Assembly (NCBI GenBank): GCA_963824805.1
Contig: CAWGQZ010000059.1
Location: forward strand, 1 to 64,000
DNA: 64,000 nucleotides
Direction of reading: 5' to 3'
From: DATBAT01 sp963824805
GTDB taxonomy: Bacteria; Acidobacteriota; Terriglobia; Terriglobales; Acidobacteriaceae
The translations under genes and the position numbers were made by a program. A model generated the notes under the pieces. That model was not told where the DNA came from, made no database searches, and saw only the letters and a program-made list of their open reading frames with translations. Below, one piece after another: positions 45,322 through 54,637 of the stretch. Within the stretch, counting starts at the first letter, position 1; the number at the start of each line of letters is the position of its first letter.

Positions 45322-46552
45322 TTAATCGCGTCTTGCCCGGCCGAAGCTGAGGCCTGCCAGGGTGGAAACGTCCGCGGCTTCGACAGCCTTACTAGCGACC
45401 AGGACGCGGAATGATTCTCCCATGCCTTCGGGAGTAATTAGATGTTTCAGTTGGAGGGCGACTTTGGCCCGTTCCTGCGGCAGGCGGCACTCCTCGAAGG
45501 CCTCGGCAAATTGATTGGACTCGCCGATGCCGAGCAGAAATTGCGATTGGGTCATCAGCGGATGGGGTGATAGGCCTCCGCTTTTCAGTGCGGCGGCCAA
45601 TCCGGTGAAATTTACGTGCGCGGTAATGTCTTGCTCGCCTGGCGCCTGGTATGGATTCATTCCGGCCGAATGTTGCCGATAGGTCATCAAGGTGCCGCGA
45701 TGGCGGCCCGCGAGTTGCTCTTCGCGGGTATAGCCGTAGTCGATGGCGATGAGGAATCCGCGTTGGACGATGGAGGCGATTTCCGAAGCGTAGGTTTGCG
45801 CAATGAGTGGGACCTCAAGGCGCTCGCCGGGATCGGGGTGGACGCCGTAGCGGTCGAGAAATTCCAGTGCTTCCCCGGATGGTGGGGCCCAGGTTTCCGA
45901 CAAGTCTTCAGCCAGATGGAGAGAACCTTGGGAGCTTAGAATTTCGACCGGCAAGGCATCGAAGAATTCATTGGCGAAGATGATTAGAGGGGTGGCGCCG
46001 GATTTTGTCCGCGGGATTTTCCTTCCCTCCTTCGGGGTTTTGCCGCTTTCGACCTTCAACCCGGGTCTTGCGGCCTGGGCCTGCATTGTTTCGCCGCCTC
46101 GCGGCGGTTCCCTCAGGCGCTGGGGAATCTAATATCGAAACCTTCTCTTTTTCCAGATGGATAGACAGTGTTGTCTTCAGGCGGTCGCGCAGCACTGGGG
46201 ACTGCTCCATCAGAGAGTAATGAAGCGCGTTGAAGAATTCAGGGAACTTCTTGGACGACCAATCCAATACGTCTTGCGCAAAGAGGCCGCGACCAGGGCC
46301 CAGTTCCAGAACTTCAATCTCATTGGGTTTCCCCAAGATCCTCCACATTTCCTCAAACTGGCGGGCCATGAGCCGTCCGAAGACGGCGTGCACGTCGCTT
46401 GAAGTGTAGAAGTCTCCAGCTTTGCCGAACTGCTCAGCATTGCGCGAGTAATATCCAAATTCGGGATCGTAGAGGCACAACTCCATGTACCGGGAAAACG
46501 GAATCGGTCCCTGGGCCGCAATCTCCTGCTCAATCTTCCGGCGCAGGGTCAC
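45322..46552 (-). CDS. MidA-type SAM-dependent methyltransferase (COG1565), frameshifted
   Basis: Two frames form one protein of the MidA/NDUFAF7 class. The first part, from GTG 46552 (VTLRRKIEQEIAAQGPIPF), has SRYMELCLYDPEFGYYS, GDFYTSSDVHAVFG and the SAM site VLELGPGRGLFAQDV. The second part, read to 45322, has LIIFANEFFDALPVEIL, IDYGYTREEQ and GRHRGTLMTYR. The frame changes between about 46085 and 46130, a region of low-complexity basic sequence. The mitochondrial relative methylates an arginine in complex I. The start overlaps the upstream stop (GTGA), a mark of coupling. Confidence 0.8.
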
Positions 46553-46851
46553 AGGCCTTCCCGTTGACGTTCGGCGCGGTTTTGCGGCGTGCGGGTGAAC
46601 ATTTCGATCAGATAGTCGTGCAGGCAGTCGAAGAGCTGGCGCTGGAAGGTCCACTCAAACTGAGGGTGGTCGAGGTCGCGAGGATGAAGTTCGAAATAGT
46701 AGGTATGAACCGGAATCGCCGGATCTTTGAAGTTGATGACTACTTCGACGGCGTCGCCTTTGGTGCGCGCACCGAAGTCGAGCAGCGGGTGCTCGTACAG
46801 TCGTAGTTGGCCGAGGACGCGGTCGAGTCTAGTACTGGCGGTTTCCGGCAT
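46549..46851 (-). CDS. Hypothetical protein upstream of the MidA-type methyltransferase
   Basis: 100 residues. I do not recognise a family. It has a beta-rich middle (AVEVVINFKDPAIPVHTYYFELHPRDLD) and an amphipathic helix (FQRQLFDCLHDYLIEMF), followed by a basic tail. No signal peptide or membrane segment is present. Its TGA overlaps the methyltransferase GTG start, so the two form a tight operon and probably work together. Confidence 0.7.
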   Translation of the reverse strand: MPETASTRLDRVLGQLRLYEHPLLDFGARTKGDAVEVVINFKDPAIPVHTYYFELHPRDLDHPQFEWTFQRQLFDCLHDYLIEMFTRTPQNRAERQREGL

Positions 46852-46880
46852 CTGACGATTCTAACGGGATTTAGTGAGAA

Positions 46881-48572
46881 TCATCCGATCACGTTGTAGG
46901 GCCGCATCATCTCGTTATCTTCGTGCTCGAGCACGTGGCAGTGCCACACGTAGCGGAATTCCTGTCCGGGAGCGACTTGGGTTCCTGCAGGAAGGTCAAA
47001 GCGTTGAATTACTCGTGTGAGATAACCCGGATAGGTTTTTACGGTGTCCTTCCACGCCGGACGCTCGTTTCTCTCCGGTGGCATGGGATTGCCAGTGAAC
47101 ACCAGTTTGTTGTTCTGGAGATACTGGTTCACGTCGAAGGGCTGCCGGTTCAACACCTGAAAGCGCACCAGGTGTGTGTGAATCGGATGCACATCACCGG
47201 TAGTGTTGGCGAATGACCAGATCTCGGTCGTTCCGGCCTTAGGGTTTTCGGTCACGGGATCGCACCAATGCTTCCTTCCCAACAATCCGATCATGGTGTA
47301 GCCATCGGAGGGACGGTCCATTTCGGTTAGATCCAAGACCCGCTCCTGCACTGCGTCAGAGACATTCAGAGGGGTAAATGGAACCAACGTATCCGGCAAT
47401 GCGCTGGTGTCTTTTGCGGATAGAGGCTTGGATACTTTGAAGAGCATCACATCGGTCGCCACAACTTCACCTCCGCGGGCGTAGGGCGCTGGCGCATTGT
47501 TGGTCACGACGAAATTCTTGCCGGCATAGCGGCTGAAGTCAATAACGAGATCGAATCGCTCTCCGGGAGACAAGATCAAATAGTGCGTGGCCTGCGGTGC
47601 GGGCAACAGGCCAGCGTCGCTCCCGATCTGTACAAATGGCGGAGCTTCTGCTGGCCGGCCAATTGGCTTGCCGATTGCATCGGCCGGCAACAGCGTTATG
47701 TTGTAGAAGCGCGCATTGGATCCGTTGATCAGGCGGAAGCGATATTTTCTGGGCTCGATCTCCAGATAAGGCGTGGCTTTGCCGTTCACGCAAATGGTCT
47801 CGCCAAAGAATTCCTGCATCCACATGGGATGGGTGCCTTGGGGAGCGGGCGGATAGAGTAGCGAACCATCGGCGGCGAACGACCGGTCCTGAATCAGCAG
47901 GGGAATTTCGAATCTCCCGCTTGGCAAATGAAGGGCACCTTCTTCTTCGTCGCGAATAAGATACATGCCCGCGAGTCCGGCATAGACATTCAGGCGGGTG
48001 ATGCCGAGAGCGTGGTCGTGATACCAGAAGGTAGCGGCCGGCTGATCATTGGGATACTGGCTAGGATTGGGACTCCATGTCGGCCCTGTCTTCCCGTCAA
48101 GAGTCGACCACGCTTCGGGATAGCCGTCATGTTCAGGCAGGACTTTCAATCCATGGACGTGTACGACCGTGCGAACCTCAGGCAATGACTCATCGGCACC
48201 GTGAATGGTGTGGTCGATAGGCAGGAAATGTTTGCTGGGAAGTTTGTTGATCCATTTGACCGCGAGAGGCTGTCCGCGCCGCACCTGGAACGTTGGGCCA
48301 GGCCACGAGCCCCCGTATCCCCACATTTTCGTGGGAGGGAGATCGCGATGAACTTTGTGAAGAAATTCCCGCATGGCGACTTCGATCAAACTCTGGCTGG
48401 GATGGATCACTGCGGGCGTCGGCAGGACGTCAACAAAGCTGGGCAAGGTCCGCACCGCGCCGGCAGCATGGGGAACAGTATCGGCGGCTAGCGCCCGCGA
48501 AAACTTGGGTGACAAAATACCGCCACCCGCTAGCGCTGCTGTCTTTAACCATTCACGACGAGAGAACTGCAA
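46881..48572 (-). CDS. Tat-exported multicopper oxidase (CotA/bilirubin-oxidase-like)
   Basis: 563 residues from a TTG at 48572, preferred because AGGAGG lies just upstream and the following residues are a Tat leader (SRREWLKTAALAGGG). Copper ligands are in HVHGLKVLPEHDG, WYHDHALGITR, HPIHTHLVRFQVL and WHCHVLEHEDNEMM; the last gives the type-1 Cys, His and Met. It oxidises phenolic or metal substrates with reduction of oxygen to water. The layout with a long loop near TVVHVHG is closest to CotA-like laccases. It is 104 bp downstream of the phosphoesterase gene. Confidence 0.9.
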   Translation of the reverse strand: MQFSRREWLKTAALAGGGILSPKFSRALAADTVPHAAGAVRTLPSFVDVLPTPAVIHPSQSLIEVAMREFLHKVHRDLPPTKMWGYGGSWPGPTFQVRRGQPLAVKWINKLPSKHFLPIDHTIHGADESLPEVRTVVHVHGLKVLPEHDGYPEAWSTLDGKTGPTWSPNPSQYPNDQPAATFWYHDHALGITRLNVYAGLAGMYLIRDEEEGALHLPSGRFEIPLLIQDRSFAADGSLLYPPAPQGTHPMWMQEFFGETICVNGKATPYLEIEPRKYRFRLINGSNARFYNITLLPADAIGKPIGRPAEAPPFVQIGSDAGLLPAPQATHYLILSPGERFDLVIDFSRYAGKNFVVTNNAPAPYARGGEVVATDVMLFKVSKPLSAKDTSALPDTLVPFTPLNVSDAVQERVLDLTEMDRPSDGYTMIGLLGRKHWCDPVTENPKAGTTEIWSFANTTGDVHPIHTHLVRFQVLNRQPFDVNQYLQNNKLVFTGNPMPPERNERPAWKDTVKTYPGYLTRVIQRFDLPAGTQVAPGQEFRYVWHCHVLEHEDNEMMRPYNVIG

Positions 48573-48675
48573 AAGCTCCTCCTGGATATTCCTGCGATGA
48601 AAAGACTTCTCAAAACAGGGTCTCCGGCCGGGGCTTGCGACCCGGCCGGATGGCACCAACGAAATGGTCGACGGT

Positions 48676-50616
48676 CTACCGCGACCCGTCGGGATGGTCG
48701 AAATCGAACATTTCGAACAAATCCCCTATGGCCGGGCCGTTGATGGGCACGTAAGGGTTCTTATGCGAGGCGATCGGGTTGGGAAAGTTGTCGCGGCTGC
48801 GAGCGGTCAGCGGCTGCAGCCTCCAGTTTTTCTCGATGAACTTGGTGATGGAAACGTGATCATAGTAGGTGTGGACGATCTTGCCGCCTTTCGAATAAGG
48901 CGACACAACAATTAGCGGAATGCGAGTGCCATCCCCGAAGAAGTCGACGGCCTGGGTGTAGCCGGAGTCATAGTAGCCGCCGCCTTCGTCGAAGGTGACG
49001 ATGATCGCAGTGTCCTCCCACAGCTCATGGTTGGCCTTGACTTCGTCGATGATCCTCTTGGTAAATCCTTCGAACAGATCGAGCTTGGAATAGCCGGGGT
49101 GACCATCCACGGTGCCATCTGGCTTGGCGATGACGACCGAGGGCAGATGCCCGCTCTTGATGTCCTCGTGAAGTTGGGTGGTGTCGTGAATGTGAGCCGC
49201 ACGCAGCGCTGGGTTGGTCATGATGTCGGTCGCGTACTGGAAGGGATTGCAAATATTGCAATAGCCATTCGGCAGGTTAGCGACCGCTCGGTCCCAATGT
49301 CCGCCGTAGTATCCGAAGGAGATGTGCTTCTCCCGCAACGCATCGCCGATGTGGCGAACGTTTACCGGCGGCAGGGTGAACGGGGTCGTATTCAGGGTCC
49401 CGTCCTCTTTATAGCCGGGATTGTAGTTGTTCAGCAGGTAGTAATGGCCGTCCTCGCAACGCGGTTCCACGGGGTTCTTGAGCGACTGCAAGTAATTAGT
49501 GATCACGGCAACGCCGGGCTGCCCGATGTCAGCGCAGTTGCTATAAGTACCGCCGGAGTAGCCGTCCTGGTCATACCAGTTGTTTGTGCCGGGCTGCGGA
49601 TTGGGATTTTCAATCTGGTTGGCGGGAGGCGTGGTGATCGTGCCTTTGCCGTCGCTGTAGGCAAGCGCGTCGGCAAAGCCGAACATGATATGGTTCGCTC
49701 CGGTGCCGCCCATGACCGACTGGTGCATGTTGTCTGACATGTTGTAGTGGTCTGCCAGCCACTTCATATACGGTGCATCACCCTGCTGAACGTTGTAGAA
49801 GCCCATGGAAAGTGCGCCTTCGCCGGTACTGAGGTTGTTAAATCCTGCGGGTTGAGGATTTCCGTTGCTACCGGTGCCGATGGTGACTTCTACCCAGGGA
49901 AAAAGATCCTGCGAACATCCGCTGGGGTTCCACTGGGTGATATTGCTGCTGCGGCAGTCGTATTGTTGCCACATCTGGTAGAAGCGGTGGACCGGATCTC
50001 CGGTGAAGGCGTCATAGGCAACGTTGTGGGTGATCTGGTATGCCCCTGGCTTGAGGCTATTGGCATTGGCAATGCGGGTATCGACTGTGAAGGGCGGCAA
50101 TCCGCTGGCTCCGGTAAGCAGAAAAGGATTGAAGGACTTCGGCAAATCAGTCTCGAATGCGTTGGCCACGGCGGCGGTCGCAAACGGGGACCCGGCAGTG
50201 TCGCTTCCTGCGGTGGCTACGTAACTGGTACTGGGCGGCGGCAGCGGATCATAGATGGTCTTGTTATCTGGAGACAGGTCGTACTGGTCGTTATCGACGG
50301 CGCTGTACTGCGCAGACTTGAGGTAGTTTGGTCCCGGAGTTCCGTCTTCATGGACGATTCCCTTTGAAAGCAAGTTTGAAATCTCCTGATGATGTCTTGG
50401 TTTATAGGTTGCGTAGACGTGATCGAAGGTTCGGTTCTCTCCAATAATCACAATCAAGTGCTTGATGGGAGTGAGTGTGCGGCGATGTCGGTCGTAGTGA
50501 TCGTTGGCAAAAGCTGCGAGGGGCGCGGCCAACGACATCTGGAGGATCATGGCCACCGCCAGTCCCTGGTGGATGCGCGGCAGAACCGCCTTGCATAGAG
50601 CGAGCGAAAGCTTCAT
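48676..50616 (-). CDS. Exported phosphoesterase-family protein (phospholipase C/acid phosphatase-like)
   Basis: 646 residues with a signal peptide (to about 38, AAPLAAFAND). The N-terminal PIKHLIVIIGENRTFDHVYATY and the later TAIIVTFDEGGGYYDSG and YDHVSITKFIE segments are typical of the phosphoesterase family (PF04185), with Glu/Asn/Asp/His metal ligands. Members hydrolyse phosphate mono- or diesters such as phospholipids. Long insertions (about 110-330) are rich in Asn, Gly and Thr. It probably acts outside the cell membrane, in phosphate scavenging; this is inference. Confidence 0.85.
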   Translation of the reverse strand: MKLSLALCKAVLPRIHQGLAVAMILQMSLAAPLAAFANDHYDRHRRTLTPIKHLIVIIGENRTFDHVYATYKPRHHQEISNLLSKGIVHEDGTPGPNYLKSAQYSAVDNDQYDLSPDNKTIYDPLPPPSTSYVATAGSDTAGSPFATAAVANAFETDLPKSFNPFLLTGASGLPPFTVDTRIANANSLKPGAYQITHNVAYDAFTGDPVHRFYQMWQQYDCRSSNITQWNPSGCSQDLFPWVEVTIGTGSNGNPQPAGFNNLSTGEGALSMGFYNVQQGDAPYMKWLADHYNMSDNMHQSVMGGTGANHIMFGFADALAYSDGKGTITTPPANQIENPNPQPGTNNWYDQDGYSGGTYSNCADIGQPGVAVITNYLQSLKNPVEPRCEDGHYYLLNNYNPGYKEDGTLNTTPFTLPPVNVRHIGDALREKHISFGYYGGHWDRAVANLPNGYCNICNPFQYATDIMTNPALRAAHIHDTTQLHEDIKSGHLPSVVIAKPDGTVDGHPGYSKLDLFEGFTKRIIDEVKANHELWEDTAIIVTFDEGGGYYDSGYTQAVDFFGDGTRIPLIVVSPYSKGGKIVHTYYDHVSITKFIEKNWRLQPLTARSRDNFPNPIASHKNPYVPINGPAIGDLFEMFDFDHPDGSR

Positions 50617-51011
50617 ACCAAAACCTCAGAGAGAAGTCACGGAACCTGTGCATCGAACCTGAATTGTTCCGCGCATTTTCTGTGTACTTGGTCAATATGA
50701 ATGGGAGATTAAGGTGCGGTTAATTCGGAGGCCAGGAAATCCACAAGGAGTCTTGTGGGGGGAAAGCGATGCGTGCTGACGGTGCCTGATGGAATCGCGG
50801 ATGGAACTGAAGATCGGTCAACATGAATCCCGCCGGAGGCGAGCGACATCCAATACAGTTCGGTGATTTAGGCGCGCGAGAAGACATTTCTTTACGAAGC
50901 AATACATGCATAAGGGTATTTCCTTCGTAATAGCGCGGTTGTGGACCTGGCGTGCGGCTATTCCCCGTACATCCGCATCTACATGTGAACAATTGATTTT
51001 AAGGTGCCCTA
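50617..51011. other. Intergenic region, no gene seen
   Basis: This 395-bp stretch lies between the divergent phosphoesterase and DksA-like genes, so it should contain promoters for both. No supported coding frame, RNA gene or repeat was found; one minus-strand frame (50720-50992) has unlikely composition. Confidence 0.5.
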
Positions 51012-51380
51012 ATGGATCTGAAACAACTTAAGAATTTTCGCAAGCAACTGGAACTTCGCAAGCAATCCCTGTCGAATTCGGCTTCCCGCACGGAAGTAGA
51101 AGGCCGCAATGTGGACGCAGGCGGCTCATCCGATTCCGCCGACCGAGCCGATGAAAACTATTTGAAGGAATTTCTTTTCAGTCTGAGTGAAAACGACCGC
51201 AGGCTGCTTCGCATGGTGGAATCCGCCCTTCACCGGATTGACGAGGGCGATTTCGGACAGTGCATTTCCTGTGGCGAATCGATCGGGTCCAAACGTTTGC
51301 AGGCTGTCCCTTGGGCCGCACATTGCCTGGCTTGTCAGGAACGAATCGAAGCCGAACAGGAAGTCCGGGTTGCCTCTTAA
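51012..51380 (+). CDS. DksA/TraR-family zinc-finger protein
   Basis: 122 residues. The N-terminal half is a charged coiled-coil hairpin (KQLKNFRKQLELRKQSLSN... SENDRRLLRMVESALHRID), and the C-terminal half a C4 zinc finger (CISCGESIGSKRL ... HCLACQERIE). DksA-type proteins bind in the RNA polymerase secondary channel and modulate transcription with ppGpp. The acidic residues at the coil tip are not in the standard DxxDxA form, so a DksA-like rather than a true DksA is called. Confidence 0.85.
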   Translation: MDLKQLKNFRKQLELRKQSLSNSASRTEVEGRNVDAGGSSDSADRADENYLKEFLFSLSENDRRLLRMVESALHRIDEGDFGQCISCGESIGSKRLQAVPWAAHCLACQERIEAEQEVRVAS

Positions 51381-51855
51381 TTCAGGAATGCGCGGGGCGT
51401 GGTCTTTCCTGTCACCGTTCCGCTTCGGGAAGACCTAAAACAGAGGAAACGGTAAAAACCTGTACCGCCCCCGCTTATGGAAGTGCGCCTTGAGCGCAAC
51501 GTCAGCGACAATCTAACGGATCCGAGCTGCCGGGGCTATCGGGGATATCCTCAATTCCAGCCTCGACTACCCTTTAGGGCGCGCCGGCCAATCCGCAAAG
51601 CTACAGTGACTCTCTCGTCGCAATTACCGTAAATACTGTAGTTCCCTGCTGATCAACGCTCGATATATTGAAAGAGAATCCTTTGGCCGTGTACCGAGGT
51701 GATTCGGGCCTCTGGTTTCGCCATGTCGATTTCATACCTCGTTGGGGTATTATGACTGGCGTTATGCAAGCGCCTAGGAATTGAGGGCCCGCGGCAGACC
51801 GGACACTGACTCGCCGGGGTTTCCGCAAACGTTTACAGGGGCAAAGGCGCCTATT
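51381..51855. other. Intergenic region, no gene seen
   Basis: This 475-bp stretch lies between the DksA-like gene and a response regulator. No convincing coding frame is present. A 75-residue minus-strand frame (51601-51828) was considered and dropped. The promoter of the response regulator should lie near its right end. Confidence 0.45.
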
Positions 51856-52326
51856 ATGTCTTCGATTGCTATGGCTGCTGACACTCTCAGGATCATGATC
51901 GTTGACGATCAGGAACCCGTGCGCCGGGCGCTGCGCGGGCTGCTCAGGACTCAGCCCAGTTTTGAGCTTTGCGGAGAAGCTCAGGATGGAATGGAAGCCG
52001 TCGATAAGGCCCGTGAACTCAAACCCCAGGTTGTATTAATGGATGTCAGCATGCCTCGTCTGGATGGACTGGAAGCGACGCGGCAAATTCTAAAAGCACT
52101 CCCTGATACTGAAGTGTTGATCCTCACCCAGCATGATTCCGAACAGGCAGCTCGTGCAGCCAAAGAGGCTGGAGCCAGAGGATATTTGTCAAAATCCGAT
52201 GCCAGATACCTGATTTCTGCGGTCGAAACTGTCAGTCGGCACATACCATTCTTTCCCGTCCAAATTTCCACCCACCATCGCCTAAGAGTTAGTTCGATCC
52301 GTAAAAAATCCTGGATTCTCTCTTGA
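51856..52326 (+). CDS. Receiver-only response regulator
   Basis: 156 residues from ATG 51856. It consists of one CheY-like receiver: acidic pair in MIVDDQEPVRRAL, phospho-acceptor Asp in VVLMDVSMPRLDG, Thr in LILTQHDSEQ, Lys in YLSKSDARYL. No DNA-binding output domain follows. The last 20 or so residues (HHRLRVSSIRKK) are basic and overlap the convergent regulator's 3' end by 38 bp, so the true ending could be affected by error. It probably signals through protein-protein contact or as a phosphate sink. Confidence 0.78.
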   Translation: MSSIAMAADTLRIMIVDDQEPVRRALRGLLRTQPSFELCGEAQDGMEAVDKARELKPQVVLMDVSMPRLDGLEATRQILKALPDTEVLILTQHDSEQAARAAKEAGARGYLSKSDARYLISAVETVSRHIPFFPVQISTHHRLRVSSIRKKSWILS

Positions 52327-52741
52327 AGTAAGTGTCTCCATCCAGAACCGCGTGCACCGCGCGTGGAAGTTCCGCTGCAGCCTGCTGTTTGCTGACCAAG
52401 CCGAAGATGGTTCCCCTCTTTTTGGGAAGCATGTGCTCCGATGCGTTCAGGCTTATCAGCAGGACGCGCGACTCGGGAAGGGCGTCGCCAATTTTCTCGG
52501 CCGCCTGCAGGCCATTCATTCTGGGCATGGCGACATCCATAACGATTACGTCGGGCCGCAGTGCCACGGCCCGGTCGACAGCTTCCGAGCCATCCGCTGC
52601 CTCGCCGCAAACGACCAGGCTCTTGTCTCGCTCGAGCAGCAGGCGCATGGCTCGACGGGCACTGTCGTGATCATCCACGATCAGAACCCGAGAAGGAGGG
52701 CTCTGGTCTCGGCTCAAATTCGGGTTGGGACACGTCGCCAT
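52289..52741 (-). CDS. Receiver-only response regulator
   Basis: 150 residues from ATG 52741 (MATCPNPN); a longer start at 52765 is possible. A single receiver domain: VLIVDDHDSARRAM, phospho-acceptor Asp in VIVMDVAMPRMNG, SLNASEHML and a Lys in LVSKQQAAAEL. In the fourth strand the usual Thr/Ser is Ser. There is no output domain. It overlaps the convergent regulator at 51856 by 38 bp at the 3' ends. No histidine kinase is near, so the partner is unknown. Confidence 0.8.
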   Translation of the reverse strand: MATCPNPNLSRDQSPPSRVLIVDDHDSARRAMRLLLERDKSLVVCGEAADGSEAVDRAVALRPDVIVMDVAMPRMNGLQAAEKIGDALPESRVLLISLNASEHMLPKKRGTIFGLVSKQQAAAELPRAVHAVLDGDTYFKRESRIFYGSN

Positions 52742-52998
52742 CGAGGATTTGGACAGATCAAGCACACTCCTAAGTCTACCGGCTCGGATAATTCAATACT
52801 CTCCGGTAGTGGGTGTAATAGACGGGTGAAATTTACCCTATCTCGGAAGCAATAGCCCGGTCCAGGTAAGGTGAACACGGTATTGCCTTTCCAAAGTTAC
52901 ATGGCATTTCTCGGCCCTCTACATGTTTAAGCCTATCGACCCGCCTGCAGTAAACCGCTAATCTGCCTTGGTTGTAATTCGGCAAGCCGAGGAGGCCT

Positions 52999-53148
52999 AT
53001 GCTCTGGACGATTTTTGTAATTCTCCTGGTAATGTGGTTGTTGGGTCTGGTGAGTTCCTACACTCTGGGCGGTTATATTCATCTCTTGCTTGTCGTTGCA
53101 GTGATCGTGCTGATTGTGAATTTGGTGACCGGCCGACGCGCTGTTTGA
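52999..53148 (+). CDS. lmo0937-family small membrane protein
   Basis: 49 residues: MLWTIFVILLVMWLLG, then a short turn SYTLGGYIHLL and a second hydrophobic helix VAVIVLIVNLV ending GRRAV. This is the pattern of the lmo0937 (DUF5670) family of tiny two-helix membrane proteins, often seen with stress-response genes. GAGGAGG lies 3 bases before ATG, an unusually short spacing. A hairpin follows 16 bases after the stop. Function unknown. Confidence 0.8.
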   Translation: MLWTIFVILLVMWLLGLVSSYTLGGYIHLLLVVAVIVLIVNLVTGRRAV

Positions 53149-53164
53149 GTAAAGATTGAATCCT

Positions 53165-53198
53165 CATGCCTGAGAGGACGACTGTCTTCTCAGGCATG
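53165..53198. terminator. Bidirectional hairpin terminator
   Basis: An 11-bp perfect stem, catgcctgaga (53165-53175) with tctcaggcatg (53188-53198), and a 12-base loop, lying between the lmo0937-type gene and the convergent NarL-type regulator. The short flanking T-stretch on the plus strand (tttgcgttt) is weak. Confidence 0.7.
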
Positions 53199-53217
53199 TT
53201 TGCGTTTCCGTTGGCCA

Positions 53218-53895
53218 CTAGTTGAACTGTGAGGGATCCGCTACTTGCTTAAGTTGGACCAGGTTGTTCCGAACGGCATAGAGGACGAGTTCGCTTACGG
53301 AATGCAAATCAAGCTTCCGCATTACGTTGGAGCGGTGGGTTTCCGCAGTCTTCACACTCAACCCCAGAACCTCGGCAACCTCACGCGTGCTTTTCCCTTC
53401 CGCCAGAAGATGTACTACTTCTCTTTCGCGGGCAGTTAATACGTCTTTCACCGCTACTTCGGGACGAAGCTTGTTCCTGGTCACATTCTCCAAGACCATT
53501 TCGGCTACTTTGGAGGTAAAGAATCGCTTATTACGATGCAGCGCTGTAACCGCGTTAACCAGGTCGCGCCCGGCATCCGATTTGAGCAGGTACCCGTGCG
53601 CGCCGGCTTCCAGAACCTCGCGAATCACCTGCTCCGATTCGTGCATAGTGAGCATGAGAATTTTGGTATTCGGCAGGCTGTGCAGGATTTCACGCACCGC
53701 GGTGAGGCCACCGCCCCCCGGCATCGCGACGTCGAGGACAACCACGTCAGGCTTAAAGGCTTCCGTTTTCTCGACCGCTTCCCGGCCGTTTCCGGCTTCG
53801 GCGCAAACTTCCCAATCGGGTTGACTCTGCAGGACGGCGCGAATGCCCTGGCGGACTACTTCATGATCGTCAGCAACGATAATTCTTAGCGGCAT
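53218..53895 (-). CDS. NarL/FixJ-type response regulator
   Basis: 225 residues. The N-terminal receiver has IIVADDHEVVRQGI, the phospho-acceptor Asp in VVVLDVAMPGGGG, MLTMHESEQV and the Lys in YLLKSDAGR. The C-terminal LuxR helix-turn-helix is LTAREREVVHLLAEGKS...VKTAETHRSNVMRKL (about 148-190). It is a phosphorylation-controlled DNA-binding regulator whose sensor kinase is not in the window. Its receiver resembles those of the two receiver-only proteins nearby, suggesting local duplication. Confidence 0.92.
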   Translation of the reverse strand: MPLRIIVADDHEVVRQGIRAVLQSQPDWEVCAEAGNGREAVEKTEAFKPDVVVLDVAMPGGGGLTAVREILHSLPNTKILMLTMHESEQVIREVLEAGAHGYLLKSDAGRDLVNAVTALHRNKRFFTSKVAEMVLENVTRNKLRPEVAVKDVLTAREREVVHLLAEGKSTREVAEVLGLSVKTAETHRSNVMRKLDLHSVSELVLYAVRNNLVQLKQVADPSQFN

Positions 53896-54155
53896 TGAGT
53901 GCCTCCCTTGGTTTGAGCTCTCTTAGCGCTCGTTTTTCAAAGGCGGGCTGCGCCATGGGCACCCCTCTTCCGCCAATTCAAAATTCGGTAACTGCGTAGA
54001 TAAGCCTAGGGGAAGGCTGGGACATGGAATATCCGGTAATTAGCCTAGATGGGGAGGATGAGATGCTGTATGCCTACGATGAAAGGCTCAAAGCAACAGT
54101 CAGTTCGAACAAGATGAGGGCCCAGCCTCGGCCGGACCCTGTTCTTCGGCTCAAC

Positions 54156-54308
54156 TCAAAGACGGCCAGAAAGTGCCAGAACCAGCACGATGAGCAACAC
54201 CAATCCCAGGCCACCGCTCGGGTAATACCCCCATCCTGAGCTATAGGGCCAACTGGGTAAAGCCCCTACCAGCAACAGAATAAGGATCACGATCAGGATT
54301 GTTGACAT
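54156..54308 (-). CDS. DUF3309-family small membrane protein
   Basis: 50 residues. MSTILIVILILLLVGALP, then SWPYSSGWGYYPSGGLG, then a second helix LVLLIVLVLALSGRL: this is the standard DUF3309 pattern of two membrane helices around a Gly/Trp/Tyr-rich loop. AAGGAGA lies 7 bases upstream of ATG. Such proteins are common in Proteobacteria and Acidobacteria and their function is not known. It lies near the lmo0937-type protein and response regulators. Confidence 0.85.
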   Translation of the reverse strand: MSTILIVILILLLVGALPSWPYSSGWGYYPSGGLGLVLLIVLVLALSGRL

Positions 54309-54637
54309 TGAGTTTCTCCTTGGCGTCTAGCGCGTCCATAAGGTAGTCGCCACAGGCCAATGGAACAATCCAGAGTTGTATGTATTCATCGCTTACGCCG
54401 AACTGTAAACTTGCTAGGGAGCGAGGCGACGTGTTTTGGGGAAAAGATGGCATAATCGATACAGGGTTCGCTGTATATACGGAAGCACCGTGTTCTCAGT
54501 AACTTGGAATGGGGACATTCTAAATGCCCAAGAACTAGCACTACCATCGTCCCGCCAAGAGTTTCCACGGAGCGGGTGCTGTATCCCCATTCTTTTTGAA
54601 GATTACAAAGTGATACCACGAGGGAGGAATTTGCTAA
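54309..54637. other. Upstream region of the trehalose operon, no gene seen
   Basis: This 329-bp stretch separates the divergent DUF3309 gene and glgX, and should contain both promoters. A good ribosome-binding site (GGGAGG) lies about 10 bases before the glgX ATG. I found no coding frame or RNA gene. Confidence 0.5.

Noticed and set aside
50720..50992. A 90-residue minus-strand frame with Cys-rich start
   Set aside because: Low-complexity Pro/Arg/Ser composition and no upstream signal; it lies in a divergent promoter region.
51601..51828. A 75-residue minus-strand frame
   Set aside because: No family resemblance, no ribosome-binding site and poor composition.
54024..54239. A 71-residue plus-strand frame
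   Set aside because: It overlaps the better supported DUF3309 gene and has no recognisable features.
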